DNA from: Tepidiphilus sp. J10
Lineage (GTDB): Bacteria; Pseudomonadota; Gammaproteobacteria; Burkholderiales; Thiobacillaceae
Length of the DNA stretch: 43,211 bases
Assembly: GCA_945897955.1 (NCBI GenBank)
Contig: CAMDGQ010000036.1
Span: 1-43,211 of the forward strand
Direction: 5' to 3'
The notes beneath the pieces were generated by a model that saw only the letters and a list, made by a program, of their open reading frames with translations, was not told the DNA's origin and made no database searches. Shown here piece by piece: positions 26,123 through 34,751 of the stretch. A program made the position numbers and the translations under genes. The stretch's first letter is position 1; each line of letters begins with the position of its first letter.

Positions 26123-27220
26123 ATGCTTATTTCCGGAATCCCGACCCGCACGATCTGGCGCAGCGATGCCGGCCGTGGCGAGGCGGTTGAAATCATCGAC
26201 CAGACTTTTCTGCCGCACGAATTCGCACGCCGCCGCTTGACCACGCTGGCCGACGCGGCCGAGGCGATCGCCGTGATGCGCGTGCGCGGCGCGCCATTGA
26301 TCGGCGCGACGGCGGCTTACGGCATGGCGCTGGCGGCGTTGCGCGATAGCGGGGATGCGGCGCTGAACGCTGCCGGCGAGCTGCTCATCGCCACCCGCCC
26401 GACGGCGGTCAACCTGCGCTGGGCGGTGCGGCGCGTACTGGCTCGCCTGCTGCCGTTGCCGCCGGGCGAGCGCCTCGCCGCCGCCTGGGCGGAAGCCGCC
26501 GCGATCTGCGAGGAAGACGTGGCGCAGAACCAGGCCATCGGCCGGCATGGCTTGACCCTGTTGCGCGCGCTGGCGGCAAGGAAAGCGGGGCCGCTCAACA
26601 TCCTGACGCATTGCAACGCCGGCTGGCTGGCGACAGTCGATTGGGGTACCGCGCTGGCGCCGATTTACGCGGCTACCGAGGCCGGGCTGGATATCCATGT
26701 CTGGGTCGATGAAACGCGGCCGCGCAACCAGGGCGCCAGCCTGACCGCGTGGGAACTCAAGCAGGCCGGCATCGCGCATCACGTCATCGCCGACAACGCC
26801 GGCGGCCATCTGATGCGCCAGGGCCAGGTCGATGTCTGCATCGTCGGCACCGACCGCACCGCCGCCAATGGCGATGTCGCCAACAAGATCGGCACCTATC
26901 TGAAGGCGCTGGCGGCGTTCGACAACGGCGTGCCGTTCTATGTCGCCGCGCCCGGGCCGAGTATCGACTTCAGCCTCGCCGGCGGCGAAGACATTCCCAT
27001 CGAGGAACGCGACCCGAATGAAGTCGCCTGCATCCAGGGCCGCGCAGCCGATGGCCGCGTGGTATCGGTGCGGCTGACCCCGGATGGCAGTCCGGCGGCG
27101 AATCCGGCTTTCGATGTCACCCCGGCGCGTCTGGTGACCGGCCTGATCAGCGAGCGCGGCGTCTGCGCCGCCAGCCGCGCGGCGCTGGCGGCGATGTTCC
27201 CGGATCGGAGCCAGGCATGA
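26123..27220 (+). CDS. mtnA: 5-methylthioribose-1-phosphate isomerase
   Basis: 365 residues. It converts methylthioribose-1-phosphate to the ribulose form in methionine salvage, and can act on the 5-deoxyribose analogue. The catalytic cysteine is Cys164 in THCNAG and the acid is Asp244 in [26 protein letters not shown] and the late ERDPNEV are also family blocks. The ATG has AGGAA in front. It overlaps the aldolase gene by 4 bp; no mtnP, mtnK or mtnC/mtnD is next to it. Confidence 0.96.
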   Translation: MLISGIPTRTIWRSDAGRGEAVEIIDQTFLPHEFARRRLTTLADAAEAIAVMRVRGAPLIGATAAYGMALAALRDSGDAALNAAGELLIATRPTAVNLRWAVRRVLARLLPLPPGERLAAAWAEAAAICEEDVAQNQAIGRHGLTLLRALAARKAGPLNILTHCNAGWLATVDWGTALAPIYAATEAGLDIHVWVDETRPRNQGASLTAWELKQAGIAHHVIADNAGGHLMRQGQVDVCIVGTDRTAANGDVANKIGTYLKALAAFDNGVPFYVAAPGPSIDFSLAGGEDIPIEERDPNEVACIQGRAADGRVVSVRLTPDGSPAANPAFDVTPARLVTGLISERGVCAASRAALAAMFPDRSQA

Positions 27221-27864
27221 ACACCCTGTGTGCGCCCAACTTGCGCGCCGCGCTGGCCGGGGTCGCGCGCGAAAGCGTGCATTGCGGCCTCAATCAGGGC
27301 GCTTCCGGCAATGTCAGCGTGCGTTCGCGCGCGGGCTTGCTGATCACGCCGTCGGCCCAGGCCATGGCGGCACTGACCGCGGACGACATGGTCGAGATGG
27401 ATTTGGCCGGCGCGGTGATGGGCGAAGGCCGCCCGTCGAGCGAATGGCGCTTTCATCGCGACATCTACGCCGCTTTTCCGGCCGCTGCGGCCGTGGTGCA
27501 TGCGCATTCGCCGTTCGCGGTGGCGCTGGCCTGCCTGCGGCGCGACATTCCACCGTTCCATTACATGGTCGCGCTGGCTGGTGGCATGGATATCCGCTGC
27601 GCCGCTTATGCCACCTTCGGCACCCAGGCGCTGTCGGACGCGGTGCTCGCGGCATTGCGCGATCGCCGCGCCTGCCTGATGGCGAATCACGGTCTGCTGG
27701 CCTGGGGCCATGACCTGCCCGACGCGCTGGCCCTGGCGAATGAAGTCGAGGCCCTGTGCGGCCAGTATCTGCGCGCTTGCCAGGTTGGCGAGCCAGTATT
27801 GCTGAGCACCGCCGAGATGGCGGAAGTGCTGGAGAAATTCCGGGATTACCGGAGCCCGCGTTGA
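27217..27864 (+). CDS. Class II aldolase/adducin-family aldolase
   Basis: 215 residues, same fold as fuculose-1-phosphate aldolase. Zinc and catalytic residues are in place: Glu76 (SSEW), His95 and His97 (VHAHS), His158 (ANHGL). The substrate phosphate loop is GASGNVSVR near 28-36. Sequential coupling to mtnA (ATGA overlap) suggests it cleaves 5-methylthioribulose- or 5-deoxyribulose-1-phosphate to DHAP and an aldehyde, as Ald2 does in the DHAP shunt. MtnB dehydratase, from the same superfamily, is an alternative, though MtnB would need MtnC and MtnD. It overlaps the next gene by one base. Confidence 0.88.
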   Translation: MNTLCAPNLRAALAGVARESVHCGLNQGASGNVSVRSRAGLLITPSAQAMAALTADDMVEMDLAGAVMGEGRPSSEWRFHRDIYAAFPAAAAVVHAHSPFAVALACLRRDIPPFHYMVALAGGMDIRCAAYATFGTQALSDAVLAALRDRRACLMANHGLLAWGHDLPDALALANEVEALCGQYLRACQVGEPVLLSTAEMAEVLEKFRDYRSPR

Positions 27865-29087
27865 TGCGCTGGCTGTTCTGGCTGGTATTGCTGCCGCTGT
27901 TGTTGCTGGCCGGGCTGTTTGTCGCCGCCACCGACGCGCGGCCGCATGTCAGCCGATCCGTGCAGGTCGGCATGGCCGACCTCGATCGCGGCAAGGCCAT
28001 CGTCGATGCGCTCGGCTTGCGGCGCATGCGCGAGGGTGAAGTGCGGCAACTTGTGTTGTCCGAGGCCGACCTCGATCAGGGTGTCAATTATCTGGCGCAT
28101 CGTTTCGCGCGCGGCAGCGCCAGCGCGCGGATTGCCTTATCCGGCCTGATCGTGCGCGCGAGCCTGCCTTTGCCGCTGCCGGGCATGCGCCGCTACTTGA
28201 ACCTCGAACTGGCGCTGGCGGCGGACGGCGAGATGCTGCGGCCGGCGCGCCTGCGCTTCGGGGCACTGCCTTTGCCGGTCGGGCTGGTAGAGGAACTTGC
28301 GCTCCGGGGGCTGCCGCGCTCTCGCTATGCCGCCGAGTTGGCCGCCGCCCGCGCGATGCTGGATAGCGCGCGCATTTCCGGACAAACCCTGGCGCTGCGT
28401 TTCACCTGGCGGAACGCCGCGCTGGACCGGGTGATCGGCAGCGTCGTGGCGCGGGGCGTCGATGAAGCCGCATTGGCGGCGTATCGGCAGCATTTGAGCC
28501 AGGTCGGCGGGCGCGATTTTGCCGTACTGCTGGGCGCCGCGTTTACCCTGGCGCAAACCCGATCCGATCAGCGTGACCCGGTCATCGAGAACCGCGCCGC
28601 GTTGACCAGCCTGGCGGAAATGGTTCTCGGCCAGCGCCTGCTGTCGCGCCGTGGCGGCGAGAAGATTGGCCGGCGCGCCGGCATCAGACTCGCCGGCAGG
28701 GGTGATTTTGCTCAGCATTTTGCGCTGTCCGCCTTTCTTGCCGCCACCGGCGGCGAGGGACTGTCGGATCTGGCCGGTCTGTACAAGGAATTGAAGGATG
28801 CCGAGAGCGGCAGCGGCTTCTCGTTCAACGATCTGGCGGCGGATCGCGCCGGTTCGCGTCTGGGCGAGGCCGGCACCCGTTCACGCGCGTCGGCCTTGAA
28901 ATTGCAAAAGCGCCTGGCGGGTGTGCGCGATGCCGGACTGTTCTTCCCGGAAGTGCGCGATCTGCCCGAGTACATGCGGCAGGCGGAGTTTCAGCGCCGC
29001 TTCGGCGGCGTCGGCCAGCCGGCTTATCAGCGCATGATCGAGCGGATCGAGGCGCGCATTGCCGGGTTGGCGATCTACAAGGATTAA
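27864..29087 (+). CDS. Hypothetical membrane-anchored protein, 407 aa
   Basis: I do not recognise a named family. A strong N-terminal hydrophobic segment (LFWLVLLPLLLLAGLFVA) is an uncleaved anchor or signal peptide, followed by a long Arg/Ala/Leu-rich soluble part that would lie in the periplasm. Beta-rich stretches (RIALSGLIVRASLPLPLPGM, LNLELALAADGEML) occupy residues about 90-140; helices dominate later, with HFALSAFLAAT and a FSFNDLAADRAG segment. Such proteins occur as conserved hypotheticals in betaproteobacteria. It starts within the aldolase stop (TGATG) and its own stop overlaps that of glk on the other strand. Linkage to the salvage genes may be only positional. Confidence 0.8.
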   Translation: MRWLFWLVLLPLLLLAGLFVAATDARPHVSRSVQVGMADLDRGKAIVDALGLRRMREGEVRQLVLSEADLDQGVNYLAHRFARGSASARIALSGLIVRASLPLPLPGMRRYLNLELALAADGEMLRPARLRFGALPLPVGLVEELALRGLPRSRYAAELAAARAMLDSARISGQTLALRFTWRNAALDRVIGSVVARGVDEAALAAYRQHLSQVGGRDFAVLLGAAFTLAQTRSDQRDPVIENRAALTSLAEMVLGQRLLSRRGGEKIGRRAGIRLAGRGDFAQHFALSAFLAATGGEGLSDLAGLYKELKDAESGSGFSFNDLAADRAGSRLGEAGTRSRASALKLQKRLAGVRDAGLFFPEVRDLPEYMRQAEFQRRFGGVGQPAYQRMIERIEARIAGLAIYKD

Positions 29088-30055
29088 CCGGTGGCGGCGA
29101 AGGCGGCGCCCTTGAGGCCGATATCCGGGTCGAGGATGACTGCAACCGGCACGCGCGCCATCCATTCCCGGTAGCGCCCCTTGGCGTTGAAGCCGGCCAT
29201 GAACGCGCCGCCTTGCAGCACCGGCAGCAGTTTCGGGGCGATGCCGCCGGCCAGGAAAATCCCGCCGCCAGCCTGGGTTGCCAGAGCCCAGTCGCCGGCG
29301 GTCTGGCCGAAGATGGTGCTGAACAGGTGCAGACAATGCGCCGCTACCGGGTCGCTCTGGTCGAGGCCGGCTTGACTGATCGCTGCCGCCGGCTGCGTCT
29401 GGTCAAGCAACGGGCTTCCGGCCTGACCGATATCCGCCAGACAGAAGCGGAACAGATCGACCAGTCCGGGTCCGGACAGGATGCGTTCGACCGACACCCG
29501 GCCGTGCAGGGTGCGCAAGAAGGCGAGGAGGCGATCCTGCTCGCTGTCGCAGGGCGCAAAGCCGACGTGGCCGCCTTCAGAAGCCTGCGGCTGATAGTGA
29601 TCGTTTCGCCAGTTGCACAGACTGACGCCAAGGCCGGTACCCGCGCCGAGCGCGACCCGCGCACCGTCAACGACTGGCTGGCCGGCCTGCAATGTCGCCA
29701 GCACATCCGTTTCGAGCGTGTTCAGCCCCCATCCGACAGCGGAAAAGTCGTTGATCAAGCGGCATTGGGCAAAGCCGAAGCGCTGACTCAAGGTCGTGCT
29801 GTCGATACGCCAGTCAAGGTTGGTGAATTGCACCGTGCGGCCATCGGTCGGTCCGGCGACGGCGAGGCAGCATGCCGTCTCAGCCGGGTCGCGGCTGCCG
29901 CTCTCGTCGAAAAAGCGGGCCAGAATGGCATCCAGATCGGCATGTTCGCTGTTCAGGTAGCGCGTCACCTGTGACAAGTGAATCCGACCGGCATGCAACT
30001 CGGCATGCGCCAGTCGCGTATGGGTGCCACCGAGATCGCCGACCAGAATAGGCAT
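29084..30055 (-). CDS. glk: Glucokinase
   Basis: 323 residues, bacterial Glk of the ROK/hexokinase fold. It phosphorylates glucose with ATP in the cytoplasm. Seen: phosphate-1 loop VGDLGGTHTR, sugar-binding LINDFSAVGWG with the catalytic Asp, GAGTGLGVS and EGGHVGFAP, and a late AGGIAPK. It is the last gene of a tight five-gene run with a 4-bp gap after doxX. Its TAA overlaps the convergent gene's TAA at 29084-29087. Confidence 0.96.
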   Translation of the reverse strand: MPILVGDLGGTHTRLAHAELHAGRIHLSQVTRYLNSEHADLDAILARFFDESGSRDPAETACCLAVAGPTDGRTVQFTNLDWRIDSTTLSQRFGFAQCRLINDFSAVGWGLNTLETDVLATLQAGQPVVDGARVALGAGTGLGVSLCNWRNDHYQPQASEGGHVGFAPCDSEQDRLLAFLRTLHGRVSVERILSGPGLVDLFRFCLADIGQAGSPLLDQTQPAAAISQAGLDQSDPVAAHCLHLFSTIFGQTAGDWALATQAGGGIFLAGGIAPKLLPVLQGGAFMAGFNAKGRYREWMARVPVAVILDPDIGLKGAAFAATG

Positions 30056-30059
30056 GGGC

Positions 30060-30542
30060 TTATGACCAGAGCCGGCGCTGGACTTGCAGAAACCGTCGGC
30101 GCAGCCAGTGATCGAGACTGAGCCTGCCGGGACCGGACAAAATCAGCGGCAGCAGCATGACGAGATAGATCAAGGGCAGCTTCCAGCCGCCTTCACTGAT
30201 CGTGTAACCATGTCCGGCATGAACCGCAGCGATGGCAACCAGGGTCAGTATGGTCAAGGAAAGCGCGAAGAAGCGCGTGCCCAGTCCCAATACCAGCGCC
30301 AGCGGGCCAATGATTTCAAACACTGTCGCGAGTTGCCAGCTGACCTCAGGCGGAATCATGTTGAATGGCCAGGGAAACTGATCCTGAATTTCGATGAACC
30401 AGTTTTCGCCATGCCATTTTTCGATGCCGGCATCCCAGAACTCCTTCGCCAGAATCAGTCGCAGCGCCAGCGGTGCAAGCCAGTGCGAGACGGTATCAAG
30501 CTGTTCAAGCAGGGTTCTGATTCTATCGATGAGCGTGTTCAT
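30060..30542 (-). CDS. DoxX-family integral membrane protein
   Basis: 160 residues with four hydrophobic segments (LAPLALRLILAKEFW, LATVFEIIGPLALVLGL, FFALSLTILTLVAIAAV, LIYLVMLLPLILSG). It matches the DoxX pattern, including the family's aromatic EKWHGENWF after helix 1. Members are poorly defined and often tied to redox or thiol stress. It sits between a diguanylate cyclase and glucokinase with 9- and 4-bp gaps, and a GAGGAT ribosome site precedes the ATG. Confidence 0.9.
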   Translation of the reverse strand: MNTLIDRIRTLLEQLDTVSHWLAPLALRLILAKEFWDAGIEKWHGENWFIEIQDQFPWPFNMIPPEVSWQLATVFEIIGPLALVLGLGTRFFALSLTILTLVAIAAVHAGHGYTISEGGWKLPLIYLVMLLPLILSGPGRLSLDHWLRRRFLQVQRRLWS

Positions 30543-30551
30543 CCATGATCC

Positions 30552-32108
30552 TCATTGCTGGTGAACCACAATGTCGTTGCGGCCATTCTGCTTGGCCTGG
30601 TAGCAAGCCGCGTCTGCCGCCGCAAGACATTCGTCCAGGCTGCCCCAATGCGGCGGTACATGGACCAGTCCGATGCTGGCGCCAACCTGGTATGTCTTGC
30701 CATCCCAGACAAAGTTGAAGCCGGAGATGCTGTCGCGCAGCGCATGCGCGATCCGCTCCGCGATTTCCGGCGGGCAGGCGCCAAGCATGACGCCAAACTC
30801 GTCGCCACCCAGGCGCGCAAGCAGATCGACTTCACGAATCCGGGTTTGCATGATCTGGCCGATTTGCCGCAGTAGCTGGTCGCCAGCGGCATGGCCTGCG
30901 CTGTCGTTGACCAGTTTGAAGCGATCAAGGTCAATGAACAGGATGGAGGTTGGAAACTCGGCGGCGCGCTTGCTGCCCAGCGTGCGGGTCACTCTTTCCT
31001 CGAATGCACGCCGATTGATCAGTCCGGTGAGGCTGTCATGGTTGGCCTGCCAGAGCAGCTTGCGCTGCATTTCGCGCGCTTCGGTCACGTCCCGCAGGAC
31101 CAGCACTGCGCCGATGATGTCCGCTTCAGGCGTGTGGATGGGCGAACAAACACCTTCAACTTCGTATTCCATGCCTTGCGCGGAAATCAGACCGGTGCCG
31201 TGCGGAAGCGCGCAGGGCTCGCCGCGCAAGGCTTCCTGGCTGATATCGGAAGTAATGGTCTGTCTCCCCTCCTTCCTGAACAGGCGAAGGACTTCTTCAA
31301 TCGGCCTGGCCATTGCTTCGCGCGAGGACAAACCGACCAGGCTTTCCGCGACCGGGTTGAGGTATCGGGTCAGCAGTTGTGCGTCTATGCGGACCACTGC
31401 GTCGCCGATGGCTTGCAGAGTAATCTGGGCGCGCTCCTTCTCCTCGAACAGGTCTTTTTCCAGGCGACGGCTGAGACGCACGACGAATACGGCGATGATG
31501 GCGCCAACAATCAATGCGGCGGCGGAAAGCGTGATTGCAAGTGTCTGCGCCCGGTCGCGCGCAGCATAAGCCTGCAGCAGCGCTTGCTGGTTTTTCAGGC
31601 GTTGCAGTTCGAGCAGCCTTACCCAGCCCTGCATCATGCGCATCTGTCGAGTCGCCAGATCCTGCTTGATGAACGTGCGCGCTTCCGGCAATTGATCGTT
31701 CTGGAGCAGTTCGATCGCGCGATTGGCATATTCCTCCACTTCCTTCACCCCGCCGCGCATGTCTTCCCACAGCGCGCGCTCGGCGGCATCCAGCGGTAAC
31801 GTCAGGAAACGATCACGCACCTGGATGAATTCCCGCGCCATATTTGAAAAATGCATGATTTCCTCGTCGCGGGCAAAGGCGTCATCCAGACTGCTGGCCA
31901 GCACCAGGGACTGGAAGCGCGCTTCATGCAAGCCGCGCATCGTGGCGGCATATTCCGACTTCTGATTTCGCTCCGAGACTATGGCGGTGAGCTGATTGCT
32001 GAGCAGCCGGATATGTGTCACGCCTATGGCGGTCACCGCGAGCAGTAACAGCAGCATGACGCTGAATCCGGCGATGACGGGCAGCAGGGCGGATGAGGGT
32101 TTTTTCAT
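30552..32108 (-). CDS. Membrane diguanylate cyclase (PAS-GGDEF)
   Basis: 518 residues from the ATG at 32108 (MKKPSSALLPVIAG). A transmembrane helix (about 9-32), an extracytoplasmic helical sensor of about 155 residues, and a second helix (about 190-210) are followed by a PAS domain (about 228-345) and a GGDEF domain to the end. The GGDEF motif at 434-438 is intact, and the inhibitory RxxD site (Arg425, Asp428) lies five residues ahead of it. The enzyme should therefore be active and product-limited. There is no EAL domain. It makes c-di-GMP, the ligand of the riboswitch at 12.1 kb. The ribosome site is weak, so translation may depend on the upstream gene, which ends 10 bases before. Confidence 0.93.
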   Translation of the reverse strand: MKKPSSALLPVIAGFSVMLLLLLAVTAIGVTHIRLLSNQLTAIVSERNQKSEYAATMRGLHEARFQSLVLASSLDDAFARDEEIMHFSNMAREFIQVRDRFLTLPLDAAERALWEDMRGGVKEVEEYANRAIELLQNDQLPEARTFIKQDLATRQMRMMQGWVRLLELQRLKNQQALLQAYAARDRAQTLAITLSAAALIVGAIIAVFVVRLSRRLEKDLFEEKERAQITLQAIGDAVVRIDAQLLTRYLNPVAESLVGLSSREAMARPIEEVLRLFRKEGRQTITSDISQEALRGEPCALPHGTGLISAQGMEYEVEGVCSPIHTPEADIIGAVLVLRDVTEAREMQRKLLWQANHDSLTGLINRRAFEERVTRTLGSKRAAEFPTSILFIDLDRFKLVNDSAGHAAGDQLLRQIGQIMQTRIREVDLLARLGGDEFGVMLGACPPEIAERIAHALRDSISGFNFVWDGKTYQVGASIGLVHVPPHWGSLDECLAAADAACYQAKQNGRNDIVVHQQ

Positions 32109-32118
32109 GCGCGGGGCG

Positions 32119-32418
32119 TTACTGGTCGAGTATTTCGAGTTCCAGCAGCGCATCGTTCAGACCGGTCAGATCATCGGTCAGAATTTGCACGATGCGTGAT
32201 TCGGCGGCGTATTCGCCAGCCTGGCCATGCAGATTCGGCAGAATGCTGGCAGCGCTGCCGGCAGTGGTCTGAAACAAAGGTTCAAGCACCAGAGACGGCG
32301 GCGAGTCGAGCACTTCCAGCACCACGCAAAGTTCACCCCGATGCCGCACGCGCAATCCGATCAGACCTGCCAAATGCGGCAGGGTGATGGTGTCGTCGGC
32401 GTTCAAGGGGGCACTCAA
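32119..32418 (-). CDS. Hypothetical protein, 99 aa
   Basis: No family recognised. The TTG start at 32418 shares TTGA with the stop of the amidotransferase gene; AAGG lies about ten bases upstream. The first 60 residues (HLAGLIGLRVRHRGELCVVLEVLDSPPSLVLEPL) look like a small beta-barrel or SH3-like module; the C-terminus is acidic and helical (DDLTGLNDALLELEILDQ). It lacks a signal or membrane segment. Its position inside a compact operon supports it being real. Confidence 0.72.
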   Translation of the reverse strand: MSAPLNADDTITLPHLAGLIGLRVRHRGELCVVLEVLDSPPSLVLEPLFQTTAGSAASILPNLHGQAGEYAAESRIVQILTDDLTGLNDALLELEILDQ

Positions 32419-33134
32419 GTTGCGACGCCTTGCAGCCAGCGGGTATAGAGCACTTCGGCGGCCTGATGCAGCGGCGCCAGTTTCGTCAATGCTTCGTCGT
32501 GTATCTGCTTCGCGCTTTGCACTGCCGGGCTGGCGCTGGCAGCGTTGATTTCATCACCACCGATTGCGCACCACTGTTCGATCATGGCTTGGGTCATTTC
32601 GACATGGCATTGCATGCCCAGGTGCTTACCCAAACCTTCACCAAGAACATAAGCCTGATTGACGCAATGCGCGTTCGTCAGAATGCGTGTGGCGCCCGCT
32701 GGCAAGCTGAAGGTTTCGCCATGCCAATGAAAGGCCTGGAAGGACTTGATATCGCCGAACCAGTGGCGTGCTTGCGGCGTGTCCAGCACGCCGACTTCTC
32801 CCCAGCCGATTTCCTTGACCGGGTTCGGCCCGACGCTGCCGCCCATGGCTTTGGCGATGAGCTGGCCGCCAAGACAATGACCAAGCACCGGAATATCCGA
32901 GGCCACTGCTTGCCGGATCAATTTCAGGACCGGCTCGATCCAGGGCAGATCGTCATTCACACTCATCGGCCCACCCATGAACACCAGTCCGGCAAAGCCC
33001 TCAGGATCACACGGCAAGGCTTCGCCGGCATCGACCGCGATCAGTTCCCAGGGTCGCGCGCGGCGATCAAGAAAGCTGGCAAAATGCCCCGGACCTTCGC
33101 TGAAAGCGTGACGAAATATGGCAATCGGCTTCAT
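32415..33134 (-). CDS. Class I glutamine amidotransferase-like protein
   Basis: 239 residues, a stand-alone GATase1 domain resembling the amidotransferase half of GMP synthase. The triad is visible: nucleophile Cys87 in VLGHCLGGQL, with His177 and Glu179 in QCHVEM. FMGGPMSVND and FHWHGETF are typical of this GuaA-like subgroup, which often includes gamma-glutamyl hydrolases of unknown substrate. It heads the operon leading to the diguanylate cyclase and glucokinase. Its start codon lies inside the first codons of the divergent retropepsin reading. Confidence 0.9.
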   Translation of the reverse strand: MKPIAIFRHAFSEGPGHFASFLDRRARPWELIAVDAGEALPCDPEGFAGLVFMGGPMSVNDDLPWIEPVLKLIRQAVASDIPVLGHCLGGQLIAKAMGGSVGPNPVKEIGWGEVGVLDTPQARHWFGDIKSFQAFHWHGETFSLPAGATRILTNAHCVNQAYVLGEGLGKHLGMQCHVEMTQAMIEQWCAIGGDEINAASASPAVQSAKQIHDEALTKLAPLHQAAEVLYTRWLQGVAT

Positions 33135-33789
33135 AAGTGTGTTCTCGCAAGCGATAGCGGCGTTCGCGGCATTATGCCTGCTTGCGTTCAGCCCTTGCAG
33201 CCATGCAGCAACTCAGGTGTCGGTCAATGGCGTTTTCGGCGAGAAAGCCTTGATAGCGATTGGATCAAACCCGCCAAAGGTCATGGCAGTTGGCGAAACA
33301 GTGCAAGGCATTCGTTTGCTTGCGGTGCAAGACCAGCAGGTGGTGATCGAGGAAGGCGGCAAGCAGCGCACGCTTCGGATTGGCTTGGGCTTCACGCCGG
33401 GCATCGCTTCCGAGTCAGCGGCTGTCGCCGTGATTACCGCAGATGGACGTGGCCAGTTTTTTGTGGTCGGCGATATCAACGGACACTCGTTGCGTTTTCT
33501 GGTGGACACCGGCGCCAGCGTTGTGGCGCTGCCGCGCAGCATCGCGGAAAGAACCGGCGTGGCCTTGAACAACGCCAGGAATGTTTCCGTGACCACCGCC
33601 AATGGCCGAGCCCGTGCCGGCAGAGTGCTGCTTAACTCACTTCGTATCGGTGGAATCAACGCAAATCTGGTCGAAGCCATCATCATGGAAGATGCCCAAC
33701 TGGCGATGCCATTGCTGGGGATGAGTTTCCTCAAACGGACCAACATGAAAAACGAAGGCGACCGCCTGACGCTGATCCAGCGGTATTGA
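33118..33789 (+). CDS. Retropepsin-like (clan AA) aspartic protease, exported
   Basis: 223 residues. An N-terminal hydrophobic segment (AIAAFAALCLLAFSPCSHA) acts as signal or anchor. A central beta-rich region leads to a single-Asp protease domain with FLVDTGAS (Asp130) and a later PLLGMSFLKR, as in the TIGR02281-type proteins of proteobacteria that act as dimers. The ATG at 33118 overlaps the divergent amidotransferase start by 17 bp. A GTG at 33139 would avoid that but leaves a shorter signal; neither has a clear ribosome site. Confidence 0.87.
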   Translation: MAIGFISVFSQAIAAFAALCLLAFSPCSHAATQVSVNGVFGEKALIAIGSNPPKVMAVGETVQGIRLLAVQDQQVVIEEGGKQRTLRIGLGFTPGIASESAAVAVITADGRGQFFVVGDINGHSLRFLVDTGASVVALPRSIAERTGVALNNARNVSVTTANGRARAGRVLLNSLRIGGINANLVEAIIMEDAQLAMPLLGMSFLKRTNMKNEGDRLTLIQRY

Positions 33790-33796
33790 GCAGGCA

Positions 33797-33811
33797 CCCC
33801 GCGCAGCGGGG
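33797..33811. terminator. GC hairpin between convergent genes
   Basis: CCCCGC-GCA-GCGGGG is a perfect 6-bp stem seven bases after the retropepsin stop. No T tract follows on either side. A second small stem, AAACT-TCG-AGTTT (33834-33846), touches the folE2 stop. Termination strength is doubtful. Confidence 0.4.
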
Positions 33812-33845
33812 AAGCGACCCCGGAGGCGGGATAAAACTTCGAGTT

Positions 33846-34691
33846 TCAGGCGCTGACAGTAGCTTTCTTGTCGCGCTCGATCAGGGCGTAGGCGCTGTGA
33901 TTGTGGATGGACTCGAAGTTTTCCGCTTCCACCACATAGGCATCAATGCGCTGATCCTTGTTCAATGCAGCGGCAACATCCCGCACCAGGTCTTCGACAA
34001 ACTTCGGGTTCTCGTAAGCCTTTTCGGTGACGAACTTCTCGTCCGGACGCTTGAGCAGGCCATAGAGCTGGCTGGAGGCATTTTCCTCTGCGATCTGAAT
34101 GATGTCCTCGATCCAGACAAAGGTGTTGGTACGCGCCGTGATGGTGACGTGAGAACGCTGGTTGTGGGCGCCGTACTGCGAAATCTGCTTCGAGCAGGGA
34201 CACAGGCTGGTACAGGGAACCAGGACTTTCATGGTCTGGATGTATTCACCCTTGCGGATTTCTCCGATGAAGGTGACATCGTAGTCCATCAGACTCTGCA
34301 CCCCGGATACCGGCGCCTTCTTGTTGACGAAGTACGGAAAGTTCATTTCGACGTGGCCGGATTCGGCTTCCAGCTTGACCACCATCTGGCGCAAGGTCTG
34401 TTCGAACGACTCGACGGAAAACTCGCGTTCGTTACCGTTCAGTATCTCGATGAAGCGGGACATGTGCGTCCCCTTGAAATGATGCGGCAGATACACATAC
34501 ATGCCGAAATTGGCGATGGTGTGCTGCGCGCCGCCGGTCTTGTCGAGCACCTTGACCGGATGCCGAATGGCTTTGATGCCGACCTTGTCGATGGCGATAT
34601 TGCGCGAGTCGGCATAATTCTGGACATCGGCGATCGGTTGATCTTTCGGGCAAGGGGCGAGGGTGTCACAGACTGTTTCGCAAGTGCTCAT
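33846..34691 (-). CDS. folE2: GTP cyclohydrolase FolE2 (type IB)
   Basis: 281 residues. It makes dihydroneopterin triphosphate from GTP for folate, using a flexible metal site (zinc or manganese) that allows function under zinc limitation. The metal/active-site segment is [10 protein letters not shown] with Cys160, Cys164 and Cys166; GAHNQRSHV is also typical. AGGAAATTCGCC precedes the ATG. It lies 60 bp after dxs. No Zur box is evident in that gap, so it may simply be the house enzyme. Confidence 0.96.
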   Translation of the reverse strand: MSTCETVCDTLAPCPKDQPIADVQNYADSRNIAIDKVGIKAIRHPVKVLDKTGGAQHTIANFGMYVYLPHHFKGTHMSRFIEILNGNEREFSVESFEQTLRQMVVKLEAESGHVEMNFPYFVNKKAPVSGVQSLMDYDVTFIGEIRKGEYIQTMKVLVPCTSLCPCSKQISQYGAHNQRSHVTITARTNTFVWIEDIIQIAEENASSQLYGLLKRPDEKFVTEKAYENPKFVEDLVRDVAAALNKDQRIDAYVVEAENFESIHNHSAYALIERDKKATVSA

Positions 34692-34751
34692 GGCGAATTT
34701 CCTGATAGCGGGAGTGACGGCAGTATAAGCCGCCGCTAATGCTTGAGTAAA

